From Rheinheimera sp. (lineage in GTDB: Bacteria > Pseudomonadota > Gammaproteobacteria > Enterobacterales > Alteromonadaceae), in the NCBI GenBank assembly GCA_003543135.1, contig DPJG01000006.1, positions 208,374-272,373 on the forward strand: 64,000 bases of DNA. The letters run 5' to 3'. Below the pieces are notes generated by a model, which did not search any database, was not told the origin of the DNA, and was given only the letters and a program-made list of their open reading frames with translations. The position numbers and the translations under genes were made by a program. This document shows, piece after piece, positions 28,882-37,054 of the stretch; position 1 is the first letter of the stretch; each line of letters opens with the position of its first letter.

Positions 28882-29178
28882 CTGCAGTGGCCTTCTCTCT
28901 GATGGTGCTTTCGCTTATTTTAGAGCCAAAATATGCTGGCTGCGGCTGCAGGCATTGCTGCCGGACAAGGTTACATATAAAAAAACAAAGCGTCGTTACA
29001 GGTTCCATCATGTCTCAGGCAATAACCTGTGCATTTTTTAAGACACCTATTCAGTGCTTCAGGCAGCACTCTCTTCCGTACCGGATACTTAAGGTGTGAT
29101 CATACTTTGAATAAGCTGTTATCCATCGGTAAAAATAAAATAATGTGATGGAATACAGCTGCGCTATAGCATTAAATA

Positions 29179-29376
29179 TTATGATTCAGCTTTAGGTAAC
29201 ACCGCCCATAATGCTAAATATAAAAGGATTGTTGCACCAAAAAACAAACTACCAAACAAAAAGCAGGCCTGAATGCCGCCTTTATTTAATTGATAATGAT
29301 CAGCCAGACCCGCACAAACGCCACCTGCAATAAATGTTTTACCTCGCACCAGCTTTTTTTCTGCTGTAGATGACAT
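29179..29376 (-). CDS. PspC-domain small membrane protein
   Basis: A 65-aa protein consisting of one PspC domain: LVRGKTFIAGGVCAGLADHYQL followed by one membrane helix (FGSLFFGATILLYLALWAVLP). PspC proteins regulate or sense envelope stress; here no other psp genes are nearby. The start has AGGGAG five bases upstream. It is a stand-alone short version of the family. Confidence 0.88.
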   Translation of the reverse strand: MSSTAEKKLVRGKTFIAGGVCAGLADHYQLNKGGIQACFLFGSLFFGATILLYLALWAVLPKAES

Positions 29377-29553
29377 CTCAACTCCCTGTAATATTTGAAT
29401 AAAAAAACAAGCGGTCCGATCCGCTACGATAATAGAACTTCTGTTAACCAGAGGTTAAACTTATTTTACTTGCCGGGCAAGCGCAAGCACTTTGGCACTG
29501 GCACTACAACAGATCTGACTTTCGCCAGACCGCCGGTTTTGCGTCAGGCCAGA

Positions 29554-30363
29554 CTATTGTGGTTTATCTTGCATCACACTTTGGATCCACTGCTGATAAT
29601 GGCTCAGCCTGACATTACAACTGACCTGGCCATACAGGCCCGGTGTCCGGCCACTACTTTGCAGATCAGTCCAGGACGTCAGGCCTGCCAGCTGCCAACT
29701 GTTATTAGCTTTGATCAGCACAGGCCCGCCGCTGTCACCGCTGCCGGAGCCACCTTCAAGTGGCAAAGCGTTCGCCGGCTTGTCGAACAGATAACAGAAC
29801 CAACGGCCGTCGGCACTGCTGACTTTGTTAAAAGCCTGACGAAGTTCGGTGCGGTGTGCGCTGCTAAATTCATAACCATCAATACCATCGCCGGTTGCCC
29901 CTTTGCCGATAATCCGCACTGTTTGGCCGTACTCATCATTGCTTTTGTACCTCAGCACAGCGGCAACATCAGTGACAGGTTGCTTTAATTTCAGCAAAGC
30001 AATGTCATCGGAAGAGGCAAGCAACACCCTGAACAGGGTCCAGTCCCAGCTGGCCAGTGCTTGCTCCAGCAATGGTGGAGGTGGCGCTTTATAGCCCGGA
30101 TGGATCACAATACGTTCAACATCTCTGGGGATGCCGGCAATGCTGACCTGTTTAATTTCAGTTTGCCAGCTAATGGCGTGGGCCGCTGTAATCACCCAAT
30201 GCGGGGCTATCAATACACCATGCCCTTCGCCCGGCATATCGGCCAGAGCGGGAAATTCAGCAGGCTGCAGCCGATACTTTGCATCATCGGTGTCATCGCG
30301 GATCACAATAGCGCTGGTGCTGAACGACCAGACAAAAAATGTAAAAAACAGCATTTGCCGCAT
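29554..30363 (-). CDS. Secreted trypsin-like serine protease (S1)
   Basis: A 269-aa exported peptidase. The signal peptide is about 1-18 (MRQMLFFTFFVWSFSTSA). The catalytic triad is visible: His in VITAAHAI, Asp in DDIALLKLKQ and Ser in GSGDSGGPV. The substrate-pocket region ends in LYGQVSCNVRLSHYQQWI. The mature N-terminus IVIRDDTDDAKYRL lacks the classical IVGG activation sequence. It likely acts in the periplasm or outside the cell. A 48-codon ORF lies just upstream on the same strand. Confidence 0.9.
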   Translation of the reverse strand: MRQMLFFTFFVWSFSTSAIVIRDDTDDAKYRLQPAEFPALADMPGEGHGVLIAPHWVITAAHAISWQTEIKQVSIAGIPRDVERIVIHPGYKAPPPPLLEQALASWDWTLFRVLLASSDDIALLKLKQPVTDVAAVLRYKSNDEYGQTVRIIGKGATGDGIDGYEFSSAHRTELRQAFNKVSSADGRWFCYLFDKPANALPLEGGSGSGDSGGPVLIKANNSWQLAGLTSWTDLQSSGRTPGLYGQVSCNVRLSHYQQWIQSVMQDKPQ

Positions 30364-30409
30364 CAGTCTTTCCTTACAACATCAGGTAAAAACCAGGTTA
30401 AAGCCCGCT

Positions 30410-30556
30410 TTAACGCAGATCTGGCTTGTCAGCTTGTGTGCCCTGTGCAGCAGCTTTCTTCTTTTTGCTTGCGCTAACAGCAACATAGATACAAAAAGAA
30501 AAAACAATAACGCCAAGAGCGGCTGCACCTAACGCGATAAAGGTCGCATTTTCCAT
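30410..30556 (-). CDS. Small single-helix membrane protein (48 aa)
   Basis: A 48-codon ORF with ATG at 30556 and TAA at 30410-30412. GAGGAG lies nine bases before the ATG. The product has one hydrophobic helix (about 5-28, ALGAAALGVIVFSFCIYVAV), then a lysine cluster (KKKK) and a polar tail, a typical inside-positive single-pass membrane peptide. It lies between the VOC and protease genes on the same strand. Function unknown. Confidence 0.62.
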   Translation of the reverse strand: MENATFIALGAAALGVIVFSFCIYVAVSASKKKKAAAQGTQADKPDLR

Positions 30557-30600
30557 GCCTGATATCTCCTCAGATAAATATAAAGATGTTTATATCAACA

Positions 30601-30617
30601 CCACAGTCCTACTGTGG
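30601..30617 (-). terminator. Hairpin after the VOC gene
   Basis: Perfect 7-bp stem CCACAGT/ACTGTGG with a 3-base loop directly after the VOC stop. There is no T-run on the minus strand, so it may be an mRNA-end or processing hairpin rather than a strong terminator. Confidence 0.45.
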
Positions 30618-30992
30618 CTAAAACCTTTTTTCTTCCATCAAGCCAACCAGATTGCCGTCGGGGTCGCGCAAAAAACCTAGCCAGAGTTGATGATCCGGCA
30701 TTTGAGCCGCTAGCTGCGGCGCTCGCTCATTCTGTGCGCCCTGTGCTACCAAAGCGGCATGGGTCGCTTCAATGGCAGCAACTTTAAAATACAGCACAGA
30801 GTTGGCACCAACAGCGCCGGCGCCCTGCGGTGTGCTTAACATCAGCCTTACCCCATCAGCATTGAGAAAAGCCAGATGTGGACCTGCCCGGAACAAAAAA
30901 TCCAGCCCCAGTAAATCACGATAAAACGCCAGCGCCTGGTCAATATCACTGACGGTAATAGCTATCTGGCCAATAGTCGCTAACTTTGTCAT
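30618..30992 (-). CDS. VOC (glyoxalase/bleomycin-resistance) family protein
   Basis: A 124-aa single-domain vicinal oxygen chelate protein: IGQIAITVSDIDQALAFYRD at the start, LGLDFLFR, LAFLNADGVRLML, and the second half closing with FLRDPDGNLVGLMEE. The family includes glyoxalase, dioxygenase and antibiotic-binding proteins; the activity here is unknown. Its ATG overlaps the stop of the preceding GFA gene (ATGA), with AGGAAGG upstream, so the two are translated together. Confidence 0.88.
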   Translation of the reverse strand: MTKLATIGQIAITVSDIDQALAFYRDLLGLDFLFRAGPHLAFLNADGVRLMLSTPQGAGAVGANSVLYFKVAAIEATHAALVAQGAQNERAPQLAAQMPDHQLWLGFLRDPDGNLVGLMEEKRF

Positions 30993-31417
30993 GGCTGCCT
31001 TCCTGCGTCGAGGTGCCGGTCTGCCGGATGATTCACCCCATCATAGGTTGGTATATCCGGTATTTTTAGCGGGTTAATCCCCTCAAGGCAGGCCACATTA
31101 AAGCCATACTCTGTTGGGTTTGACCTGCGCTGATGGTGAGTGTAAATACCACAAAGGCTACAAAAATAATGCCTGGCTGTGTTGGTATTAAATTGATACA
31201 ACCGCAGCACATCTTCGCCTGTTAAAATTTTGATGCCAGAGAGCGGCACCGAAGCAACTATAGCCCCCCGCCTTCTGCAGAGTGAACAGTCACAACGGCG
31301 AACATCCTGCAAAGCATCCGGCAAATAAAGTTCAAACTGTACCGCACCACAATGACAGGACGCCTTGTGCCGCAACTGGATAGGCACACCGTCAACCGAG
31401 GTTAAATGTAACGCCAT
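30989..31417 (-). CDS. GFA-family (glutathione-dependent formaldehyde-activating-like) zinc protein
   Basis: A 142-aa protein with the GFA/Mss4-like fold. Zinc-binding cysteines appear as CHCGAV (about 21-26), CDCSLCRRRG (about 42-51) and FCSLCGIYTHHQRRS. The family name comes from a glutathione-dependent formaldehyde enzyme, but most members are uncharacterised. AGGAGG lies five bases before the ATG, and it overlaps the VOC gene downstream. Confidence 0.9.
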   Translation of the reverse strand: MALHLTSVDGVPIQLRHKASCHCGAVQFELYLPDALQDVRRCDCSLCRRRGAIVASVPLSGIKILTGEDVLRLYQFNTNTARHYFCSLCGIYTHHQRRSNPTEYGFNVACLEGINPLKIPDIPTYDGVNHPADRHLDAGRQP

Positions 31418-31459
31418 CCCAGCCTCCTGTGAGGGCTCAGACCAGGCTGAGCAACAAAA

Positions 31460-31846
31460 TTAATCGCCAACAGCCGCCGCAAACCAATACAGCAGGCCAA
31501 GGGCACACAATAGCCAAAGCAGCACAATAACCGCTGCCGCCACAGGGCTGCTGGGCCGCTGCACCAGCTGCTGCGCTTTGGCTCTGCTGCTTTCAATCAC
31601 CTCGGCTGGTGTCAATTTAATCACCAGAAAAATGCCCAAAGGCAGCAAAATCAGGTCGTCGAGATACCCCAATACCGGTATAAAATCCGGAATAAGGTCA
31701 ATAGGGCTCAGCGCATAAGCCGCCACCGTAAGCGCCAAAAGCCGCACCAAGAGCGGCGTTCTGTTATCCCGAGCCGCAAAATAAACCGTCAGCACATCAC
31801 GTTTTATATTGTGAGCTGCCTGTTGCAGCCGCTGTTTTATCTGCAT
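31460..31846 (-). CDS. YkvA/DUF1232-family membrane protein
   Basis: A 128-aa protein with the DUF1232 hallmark YALSPIDLIPDFIPVLGYLDD (about 43-63). One or two hydrophobic segments follow, and a further C-terminal helix (AAAVIVLLWLLCALGLLYWF). Function unknown for the family. An in-frame GTG precedes the ATG directly. GFA follows 42 bp downstream on the same strand. Confidence 0.88.
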   Translation of the reverse strand: MQIKQRLQQAAHNIKRDVLTVYFAARDNRTPLLVRLLALTVAAYALSPIDLIPDFIPVLGYLDDLILLPLGIFLVIKLTPAEVIESSRAKAQQLVQRPSSPVAAAVIVLLWLLCALGLLYWFAAAVGD

Positions 31847-31921
31847 CACAAGCGACCCCTGTGGTTATTCAGGCACTAGTAAATCTCTGGTCAAAAGCTG
31901 GAATACATGGATATCACAGTT

Positions 31922-32365
31922 TTAAAACACAAGCTGCATCACCAGATAAGTCAGTGCCAGGGATAACAAAATAAACAATATATTCAGCAAAGCCCGTACC
32001 GGCCAGGCCAGAAAACCGTAACTCAGCGCATATTTGTTGGAAACAATCACCAGCACGCCCATGCAACCAAACCAGGGCGTAAAAAACAGCACAGGTTTCC
32101 AGTGCACCAGTGCAACGGCCAGATCATGCAGCGCACCACTGACGACAAAAGTGGTGAATACCGCCAGCCACATAGGCACCAAGGCACTGAGCGGTCGCAT
32201 AATATTGCGCGACAAATAATAACCCCAGATCGGGTTCCAGTAATGCCAAAACACCGGAAAAGATGGCGCGCCAAAAGAGCGTAACAACATATTGCGCATC
32301 GAGCCTTTAGCACCCAACGGCACACCATTTCTCTTTTTTACGTATTGTGACAATGTACTTTGCAT
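31922..32365 (-). CDS. Short MBOAT-like membrane protein
   Basis: A 147-aa hydrophobic protein with three or four helices. The stretch SFPVFWHYWNPIWGYYL and, later, FVVSGALHDLAV recall the conserved Asn and His regions of membrane-bound O-acyltransferases, but full MBOAT proteins are about three times longer. It is either a short relative or a partial domain. The frame extends to a TTG at 32458; the ATG at 32365 follows GGGGTTAGG and starts a more typical N-terminus. Confidence 0.55.
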   Translation of the reverse strand: MQSTLSQYVKKRNGVPLGAKGSMRNMLLRSFGAPSFPVFWHYWNPIWGYYLSRNIMRPLSALVPMWLAVFTTFVVSGALHDLAVALVHWKPVLFFTPWFGCMGVLVIVSNKYALSYGFLAWPVRALLNILFILLSLALTYLVMQLVF

Positions 32366-32490
32366 ACCTAACCCCTGACCGGATAGCCGCTTAAAACACA
32401 ACCACAAATACGGTAACAATAAAGCTGCGGCCGGCTCCGCATTTGCGCGCTCAGGCAACGCTCTGATTGCATCAGCTTATGGGGTGGATA

Positions 32491-33129
32491 TTAGCTTTTG
32501 CGCAGCAGCACCATACCTAACCAGAAAAACCATAAAATCTGGCTCAGACCAAAGATTTCGGTGAAGACATCGGCCGGATACAGAGTGAGAATGCCAGCAC
32601 TACCCACCAAAAACCCCAGATAATTCAGTGTCCTTGGCAGCGTGTTGCTCTGAAAGGCCGCCAGGCTTAATAACAACACCCAAAGACCACCGACAATTTC
32701 ATTGCCGCCGCCCAGCCCCTCTACCACAGTGTTCACCGCCAGCCACACCGACCAGGCTTGTTCTGGCTGTGCCGTAGCCAGCTTGACCACCTGGTTTAAG
32801 CCAATATTGCTGACCATGCCGCTTGCGATCACCAGCCCAACCCAAAGCACACCAAATAAAGTGGCCAATTGCATCAGTGCGGGCGCGTTGTCTTTTAGCC
32901 GCTGATACAAAGCTAACACCAATACCGCCAATAGCATGCCAAATACCAAATATCCCAGCAGATTCACCAGCGACAACATCAGCTGATGCTCAGCTAAAAA
33001 TGCAAGTTTTTGCGCCGCAGTGGCGTCGGCCGGCAGATGATTTGCCACAGCATAAAACGCAAAGACCGCTATATAAATCATGCCATTACCAAGCGCCGAA
33101 AGACCGCCGATTTTTTGCAGCTGATGCAT
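32491..33129 (-). CDS. DUF4386-like membrane protein
   Basis: A 212-aa protein with about six membrane helices. IGGLSALGNGMIYIAVFAFY at the N-terminus and LNYLGFLVGSAGILTLYP near the C-terminus resemble DUF4386 proteins, a family without known function. The ATG at 33129 has GGGAG five bases upstream; the in-frame ATG at 33141 lies ahead of that ribosome site and has none of its own. Confidence 0.7.
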   Translation of the reverse strand: MHQLQKIGGLSALGNGMIYIAVFAFYAVANHLPADATAAQKLAFLAEHQLMLSLVNLLGYLVFGMLLAVLVLALYQRLKDNAPALMQLATLFGVLWVGLVIASGMVSNIGLNQVVKLATAQPEQAWSVWLAVNTVVEGLGGGNEIVGGLWVLLLSLAAFQSNTLPRTLNYLGFLVGSAGILTLYPADVFTEIFGLSQILWFFWLGMVLLRKS

Positions 33130-33142
33130 TGTTTCTCCCATT

Positions 33143-33334
33143 TCATGTTGTAAGCGGGCTATTGCCGCCCAGAGCCTGAACCTGCAACACCAGATGCATG
33201 TTCAGCACAATACAAAAAATGCTTTGATCCCTCGCCAGCAGTAGCACAACCCGTTGGCGCTCGTCTGCGGATTGTTGCCTTAGGTTTTGCTCTGGCAATT
33301 GGGTCACTGCAGTATGGCTGCCATCAGCGACCAT
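33143..33334 (-). CDS. Possible small ORF (63 aa), doubtful
   Basis: The only open frame in the 237-bp gap between two membrane-protein genes, with an ATG at 33334 and a stop just before the DUF4386-like gene. It has no clear ribosome site and no recognisable motif; its C-terminal half is moderately hydrophobic. It could be a leader ORF, a remnant or chance. Confidence 0.2.
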   Translation of the reverse strand: MVADGSHTAVTQLPEQNLRQQSADERQRVVLLLARDQSIFCIVLNMHLVLQVQALGGNSPLTT

Positions 33335-33366
33335 ATCTTGTCAGCAATCTCACTGTTGGCGGTGCG

Positions 33367-33723
33367 TTAAACACCCATCGCTGTTGTCAGTGTTAAGGCA
33401 CTGATAGCCGCAAATACCAGCCATGCTAAGTGCTGACCTCTGGTGTAATAAACCGCAAAAATAGCACTGCCGGCAGAGACAATACTGACAGTCAACAGCA
33501 AAATTTTTGCATCTGGCATCAACACTAAAAGCGCCGCAAAACCAAACCAGGCCAGGCTGGTAATATGCCATGCAAAACGCAGTGTGCCTTTTGTAAACTG
33601 ATCAGAGCCAAACAGTTGCGGCAAATTGTCCCGTTTAAACAGCCGGCGTAGCAGGTACACTTCCCCAAGGATGGAATGAAGCAAACCACATAAAACCAGT
33701 AACAATGCTGCGATGATTAACAA
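33367..33723 (-). CDS. Small four-helix membrane protein
   Basis: About 118 aa with four helices. LVLCGLLHSILGEVYLLRRLF is followed by LPQLFGSDQFTKGTLRFAWH and three more hydrophobic segments; the pattern looks like a genuine conserved family, but I cannot name it. The longest frame starts at a GTG (33849) inside the upstream gene and would add a poor N-terminus. A TTG at 33723 with AGGAGG four bases upstream begins just before the first helix and is preferred. Confidence 0.6.
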   Translation of the reverse strand: MLIIAALLLVLCGLLHSILGEVYLLRRLFKRDNLPQLFGSDQFTKGTLRFAWHITSLAWFGFAALLVLMPDAKILLLTVSIVSAGSAIFAVYYTRGQHLAWLVFAAISALTLTTAMGV

Positions 33724-33809
33724 AAAGCCTCCTGCCGGTTTATGTGGGTTTAAGGGCGGGGCTGTAGTAACCTGCCCCGGACTCGCGAAGTAAGCAGCTG
33801 CCCCCGTTG

Positions 33810-34238
33810 TTACGCATAGAGCTGCACCAACGCCCCTGCAACAAAGCACAATAAACCAATGGCTGAGCCTATAGCCGGAATGCTAAACCAGTATTTTTTA
33901 GACAGTACAAGATATGTGAATGAAATGATTGGCGCAGCACAAATGAAATATAAAGCACTTTCCAGAAAATAATGCTGGAAAATTGATAAGTATAAATAGC
34001 TGCCCGAGAAAAATAACATTCCGATTCCGTGGCTGATGTTAAAGCCAACCCAGGCGCGCCACATATTTGTCTCTTTTGTTATAGCCAAGCTGGACTCTTT
34101 CATAAGCTCTATAACACCGGATTTATAGGGCACCAGTTTTTTAGGATTGTACTTGTCAGCGATGGTGTAGACCGTATGCAGAATGCCAAGTGCAAGAAAT
34201 GGGACGCAACCTGCAATATAAAAGTATTTTGTCAGCAC
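33810..34238 (-). CDS. Small membrane protein, unknown function
   Basis: A 142-aa protein with four hydrophobic segments. FLALGILHTVYTIADKYNP and NMWRAWVGFNISHGIGMLFF look like conserved family positions. A GTG at 34238 with AAGGAG six bases upstream is the better start than the ATG at 34271. Base composition is more AT-rich than the window average. The next gene downstream begins after 86 bp. Confidence 0.65.
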   Translation of the reverse strand: MLTKYFYIAGCVPFLALGILHTVYTIADKYNPKKLVPYKSGVIELMKESSLAITKETNMWRAWVGFNISHGIGMLFFSGSYLYLSIFQHYFLESALYFICAAPIISFTYLVLSKKYWFSIPAIGSAIGLLCFVAGALVQLYA

Positions 34239-34433
34239 GCGACACTCCTTTTTGTGTACAACGCCCGCCATTCATTTATTTTGTATATTTTTCTTTTTTG
34301 CTATTTTTTCTAAAATCGTTTCTTTACCGCGAAAAAATTGAACAAAATTAACCAAAGAAAAAATTTCAACAAAACACCCCAGAAACACACAAATCAATAA
34401 AAACAACCCAAAAAAATCCATTTATTGACCTTG

Positions 34434-34562
34434 TTATGTTGTTGAACGCTGCACATTCGCTTTGCGTTCCGGTATTTTTAATAACTCTTCGTACTTTGGC
34501 CCACAGCCAAATTGCGGTAGAGCCAATGCCAGTAAAACGGCCATCAATGCGAAATAAATCAT
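34434..34562 (-). CDS. Small membrane peptide (42 aa), coupled to the upstream ORF
   Basis: A 42-codon ORF. One N-terminal hydrophobic segment (FALMAVLLALALPQFGCG) leads to a charged tail (KYEELLKIPERKANVQR). Its ATG overlaps the stop of the upstream 55-codon ORF by 4 bp (ATGA). A GC pair after the helix could make it a lipoprotein-like or secreted peptide. Downstream (34239-34433) is 195 bp of strongly AT-rich sequence without a gene. Confidence 0.5.
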   Translation of the reverse strand: MIYFALMAVLLALALPQFGCGPKYEELLKIPERKANVQRSTT

Positions 34563-34726
34563 TTGCTCAGGATAACAACACCAGTGAAGATCAGCACTAT
34601 CGCGCACAAAATAACAATAATGAGCAAAAGCCTAAACAATGTTGCTGCCTTTATCTTTCTGTTAGCTGCTGCTATCACCAGCAGTTCTTTATCACTAAAT
34701 TCCATTGATAAACCACTTTCCAACAT
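34559..34726 (-). CDS. Small single-helix membrane protein (55 aa)
   Basis: A 55-codon ORF. Its polar N-terminal part (MEFSDKELLVIAAANRKIKAA) is followed by one strong membrane helix (FRLLLIIVILCAIVLIFTGV). A second ATG eight codons in (34705) is also possible; neither has a strong ribosome site. It overlaps the 42-codon ORF by 4 bp, which suggests a two-peptide unit. Confidence 0.5.
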   Translation of the reverse strand: MLESGLSMEFSDKELLVIAAANRKIKAATLFRLLLIIVILCAIVLIFTGVVILSK

Positions 34727-34767
34727 AACAGAGAATTAAGCAGGGTGACTCCGGCTTGAATACATTG

Positions 34768-35046
34768 TCAGGCCACAAAAGCCGCGACCACTGAAGCGAT
34801 ACAAGCAACAACAGCAGCGCAAAGTACAACCGGGCTGCCGCGAAATGCTGCCGACCGCCAGCGAATATAGGCCAGGCCGCCAATGCAGGCCAATTGCAAA
34901 GCGAAGAGCCAAAATACCGGACCGATGCTCCCTGACAACAGGGTTGGAAAAATGGCACCTATAGCAAACGCAAAGTACGCAACACGCTGCTTTGGCGTCA
35001 GCAAAAGTAGTTCGGTGCCATGGTTTTTGTCTTTTCTGAATATCAT
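34768..35046 (-). CDS. Small membrane protein, unknown function
   Basis: A 92-aa protein with a basic N-terminus (KDKNHGTELLLLTPKQR) and about three hydrophobic helices; residues 20-45 and the end (VVLCAAVVACIASVVAAFVA) are strongly hydrophobic. The ATG follows AAGG at short spacing. No family recognised. The 178-bp gap upstream contains a perfect inverted repeat GATAAAC-TTT-GTTTATC at 35210-35226. Confidence 0.55.
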   Translation of the reverse strand: MIFRKDKNHGTELLLLTPKQRVAYFAFAIGAIFPTLLSGSIGPVFWLFALQLACIGGLAYIRWRSAAFRGSPVVLCAAVVACIASVVAAFVA

Positions 35047-35224
35047 TTAACCTTCCATTGTGGCCCAAGGGGCGCACACAAAAATAACCCGGTACAGATC
35101 AGGCGTATTGCGCAGTTGTTTGTCAGCAACACCTTTCACTAAAGGTTTTACTCAAATTTATCACTGCAACTTCAGTCGCTGAGCGTTGCGGCGAGCCCCC
35201 TTTACCGGCGATAAACTTTGTTTA

Positions 35225-36151
35225 TCAAATGTTGTTATTGATAAACGCCAGAATATCATGATGAATTTGTAAGTTGGTGCCGTGCCCTATACCCTGATAG
35301 GTTTTAAATACAACATTTGTATTGAACTTCAGGTACATCTCCTGGCACAGCTGCCAGCGCTCAGGTTGCATATTGCTGCCCATCGCTGAAAAAATGACCT
35401 GCCGCTCTGATTCAGAGTAAGCATCGTCATACTTTGCAGCATCATTCGTATCATTTGCGCCCATAAAAAGAAACTGAGGAAGAGCTTTCCATGTTGAATG
35501 AGCAAATGATCCACCAGTAATTGCTTCAAAATCGTTCAGGCCCAGCGGATAATTTAATTTTTGTTCTTTTAGCGAACTGATCGGAAGCATTAAAATCCCA
35601 TTAAAGCCGCCGGCGACAACAAGCTTTATGCTGTCAGAGTGTAATAACGAGAATCTGTTTGCAAAGGTTCCTGATGCAGAGAAACCTGTCATGATCACTT
35701 TTTCGTTGACTCTTACTGAGTGCATTAACAGCAGTTTCTTTGCCTCTTTAATCATTGCCAGCAGCTGCAGATCAATACGTTTCAGCTTCCCAGTATCAAT
35801 AAGTAAAGTATCCCTATCGAGCGCATGCGTATAAGTTTGCCAATCTTGCTCACTTCTTGGGAATACAGGTATTAAAATGGGCGCTTTTAATTGTGTTGAT
35901 AGCCAGGGGCCAATCGCATTTCCTGAAATAGCACTTTTTGCATTTGTGTAATGCACAGAGAAGTTGTCTGAAACTTTACCGGTATTGTTTGTCTCGACAA
36001 TTTAATATTTAGTTTTTGTTTCTTCAGGTATTTTTAATAAGAATGGATAATAAAACCCTTTCTCTGGCGCTGCATCTACCTCAATCACTGTGTCAGCACA
36101 ACAACATTGACTGAATAACAAAAATAATAGGAATCCAAGCTTCACTTGCAT
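35225..36151 (-). pseudogene. Exported alpha/beta-hydrolase gene interrupted by an in-frame TAA
   Basis: One frame of 309 codons from the ATG at 36151 (AAGGA upstream) to the stop at 35225, broken only by TAA at 36002-36004 (codon 50). Codons 1-20 give a signal peptide (LGFLLFLLFSQCCCA). After the stop the frame continues with IVETNNTGKVSDNFSVHYTN. Then come PILIPVFPRSEQDWQTYTHA, a serine elbow in MTGFSASGTFANR, and a late GIGHGTN with a likely catalytic His. A single change (TTA, Leu) would restore a 308-aa esterase/peptidase-like protein. A GTG at 35956 could restart the part after the stop, but without a signal peptide. It is AT-rich relative to its neighbours. Confidence 0.8.
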
Positions 36152-36224
36152 TTTATATCCTTATGCAAAATATCCTGGCAGTGCAGCTAAAGCCGCCAGC
36201 ACAATCGCCTTGTTATAAACAAGG

Positions 36225-36446
36225 TTAACCACGGACTGCCATCGACGCAGAATCTATATCTTTTTTAAACAACAGCACCAGCAGATAAAGCAGAGCAAAA
36301 GGTGGAATAACAGCGAGCAACATACCAGGCACAGCCACCAAAACCGGCGTCTGTGTTTTATGGCGACTGAGGTAATAGCTGAATACGCCTGTCACCAGCA
36401 TCAATACGACGATAAATTGGTCAATCACTATTGCACTGATATTCAT
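36225..36446 (-). CDS. Small two-helix membrane protein
   Basis: A 73-aa protein with two hydrophobic helices (about 8-26 and 33-60, PVLVAVPGMLLAVIPPFALLYLLVLLF) and a polar C-terminus. GGGAGG lies six bases before the ATG. It starts 29 bp after the preceding membrane-protein gene, so the two are probably one unit. Function unknown. Confidence 0.65.
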   Translation of the reverse strand: MNISAIVIDQFIVVLMLVTGVFSYYLSRHKTQTPVLVAVPGMLLAVIPPFALLYLLVLLFKKDIDSASMAVRG

Positions 36447-36475
36447 CTGAAACCTCCCACTTTATTACAGCAGCG

Positions 36476-37054
36476 TTAAACCGAACCTTGCAGCGACTTT
36501 GCACTGCCAGTATTGGCGGCTAGCAGCCGTGCACGCATCTGTACAAGCGTGACCAGATAAGCAGCAATCACCACGACTGCACAGGCTGTCACCCGATAGT
36601 CCGGCAATGCAAACCAAACCGCAACCAACCCCAGGCTGCGGCCAATCGCGTGTTGCACGCCAAGCGGATGGGCAATGATCCAACCATAGATAACCCAGTG
36701 CAGTCCAAGGCCTATGCCTATGCTGAGCGGAATAAATTGGGGGACGATGAGAAACAGCGGGATATGCAGCGCCCAGAGCAAATTCACCATCAGTACAGCG
36801 GCCGCCATAAGTCTGGCCAGTGGATTGGTATTACCAAGTAATTCTTCACCCCGCGCCCTGGCAATTACAATGGCCAGCGGAAAAATAGCCCCGGTAGCAA
36901 ACACCAGCGCAAAGATGGCCGTCCTCTGAGGAAGTATCATCCCCAGAACTGCAATCACAGCCCAGACAATTGCGCCTGCCATAGGTAATGCCAGTGAGCC
37001 TTTTGAGCGGGCGTCAAAATCAGCGCGAAGTTGGTTTAAAGTTTCGGGCAGCAT
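36476..37054 (-). CDS. Multi-pass membrane protein (DUF7010-like)
   Basis: A 192-aa protein with about six helices. The N-terminus LNQLRADFDARSKGSLALPMAG and the middle GNTNPLARLMAAAVLMVNLLW ... WVIYGWIIAHPLG follow a pattern I associate with DUF7010 proteins; that assignment is from memory and tentative. The ATG at 37054 has AAGGAA upstream; a longer frame to 37135 is rejected. It is the first gene of the accessory-looking minus-strand run. Confidence 0.65.
   Translation of the reverse strand: MLPETLNQLRADFDARSKGSLALPMAGAIVWAVIAVLGMILPQRTAIFALVFATGAIFPLAIVIARARGEELLGNTNPLARLMAAAVLMVNLLWALHIPLFLIVPQFIPLSIGIGLGLHWVIYGWIIAHPLGVQHAIGRSLGLVAVWFALPDYRVTACAVVVIAAYLVTLVQMRARLLAANTGSAKSLQGSV

Noticed and set aside
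29000-29032. Attenuator or riboswitch from ACAGGTT/AACCTGT repeat
   Set aside because: A single 7-bp inverted repeat with a 20-base loop, no T-run and no adjacent gene in the right direction.
34436-34708. Plus-strand ORF of 90 codons
   Set aside because: It is the antisense of the two small overlapping ORFs, with low-complexity Gln/Asn and no ribosome site.
30410-37054. Chromosomal integron cassette array
   Set aside because: Small same-strand genes with short gaps suggested it, and the TTATAACAAGGCG stretch near 36210 looks attC-like, but I found no recurring 60-130 bp attC with paired RYYYAAC/GTTRRRY ends and no integrase.
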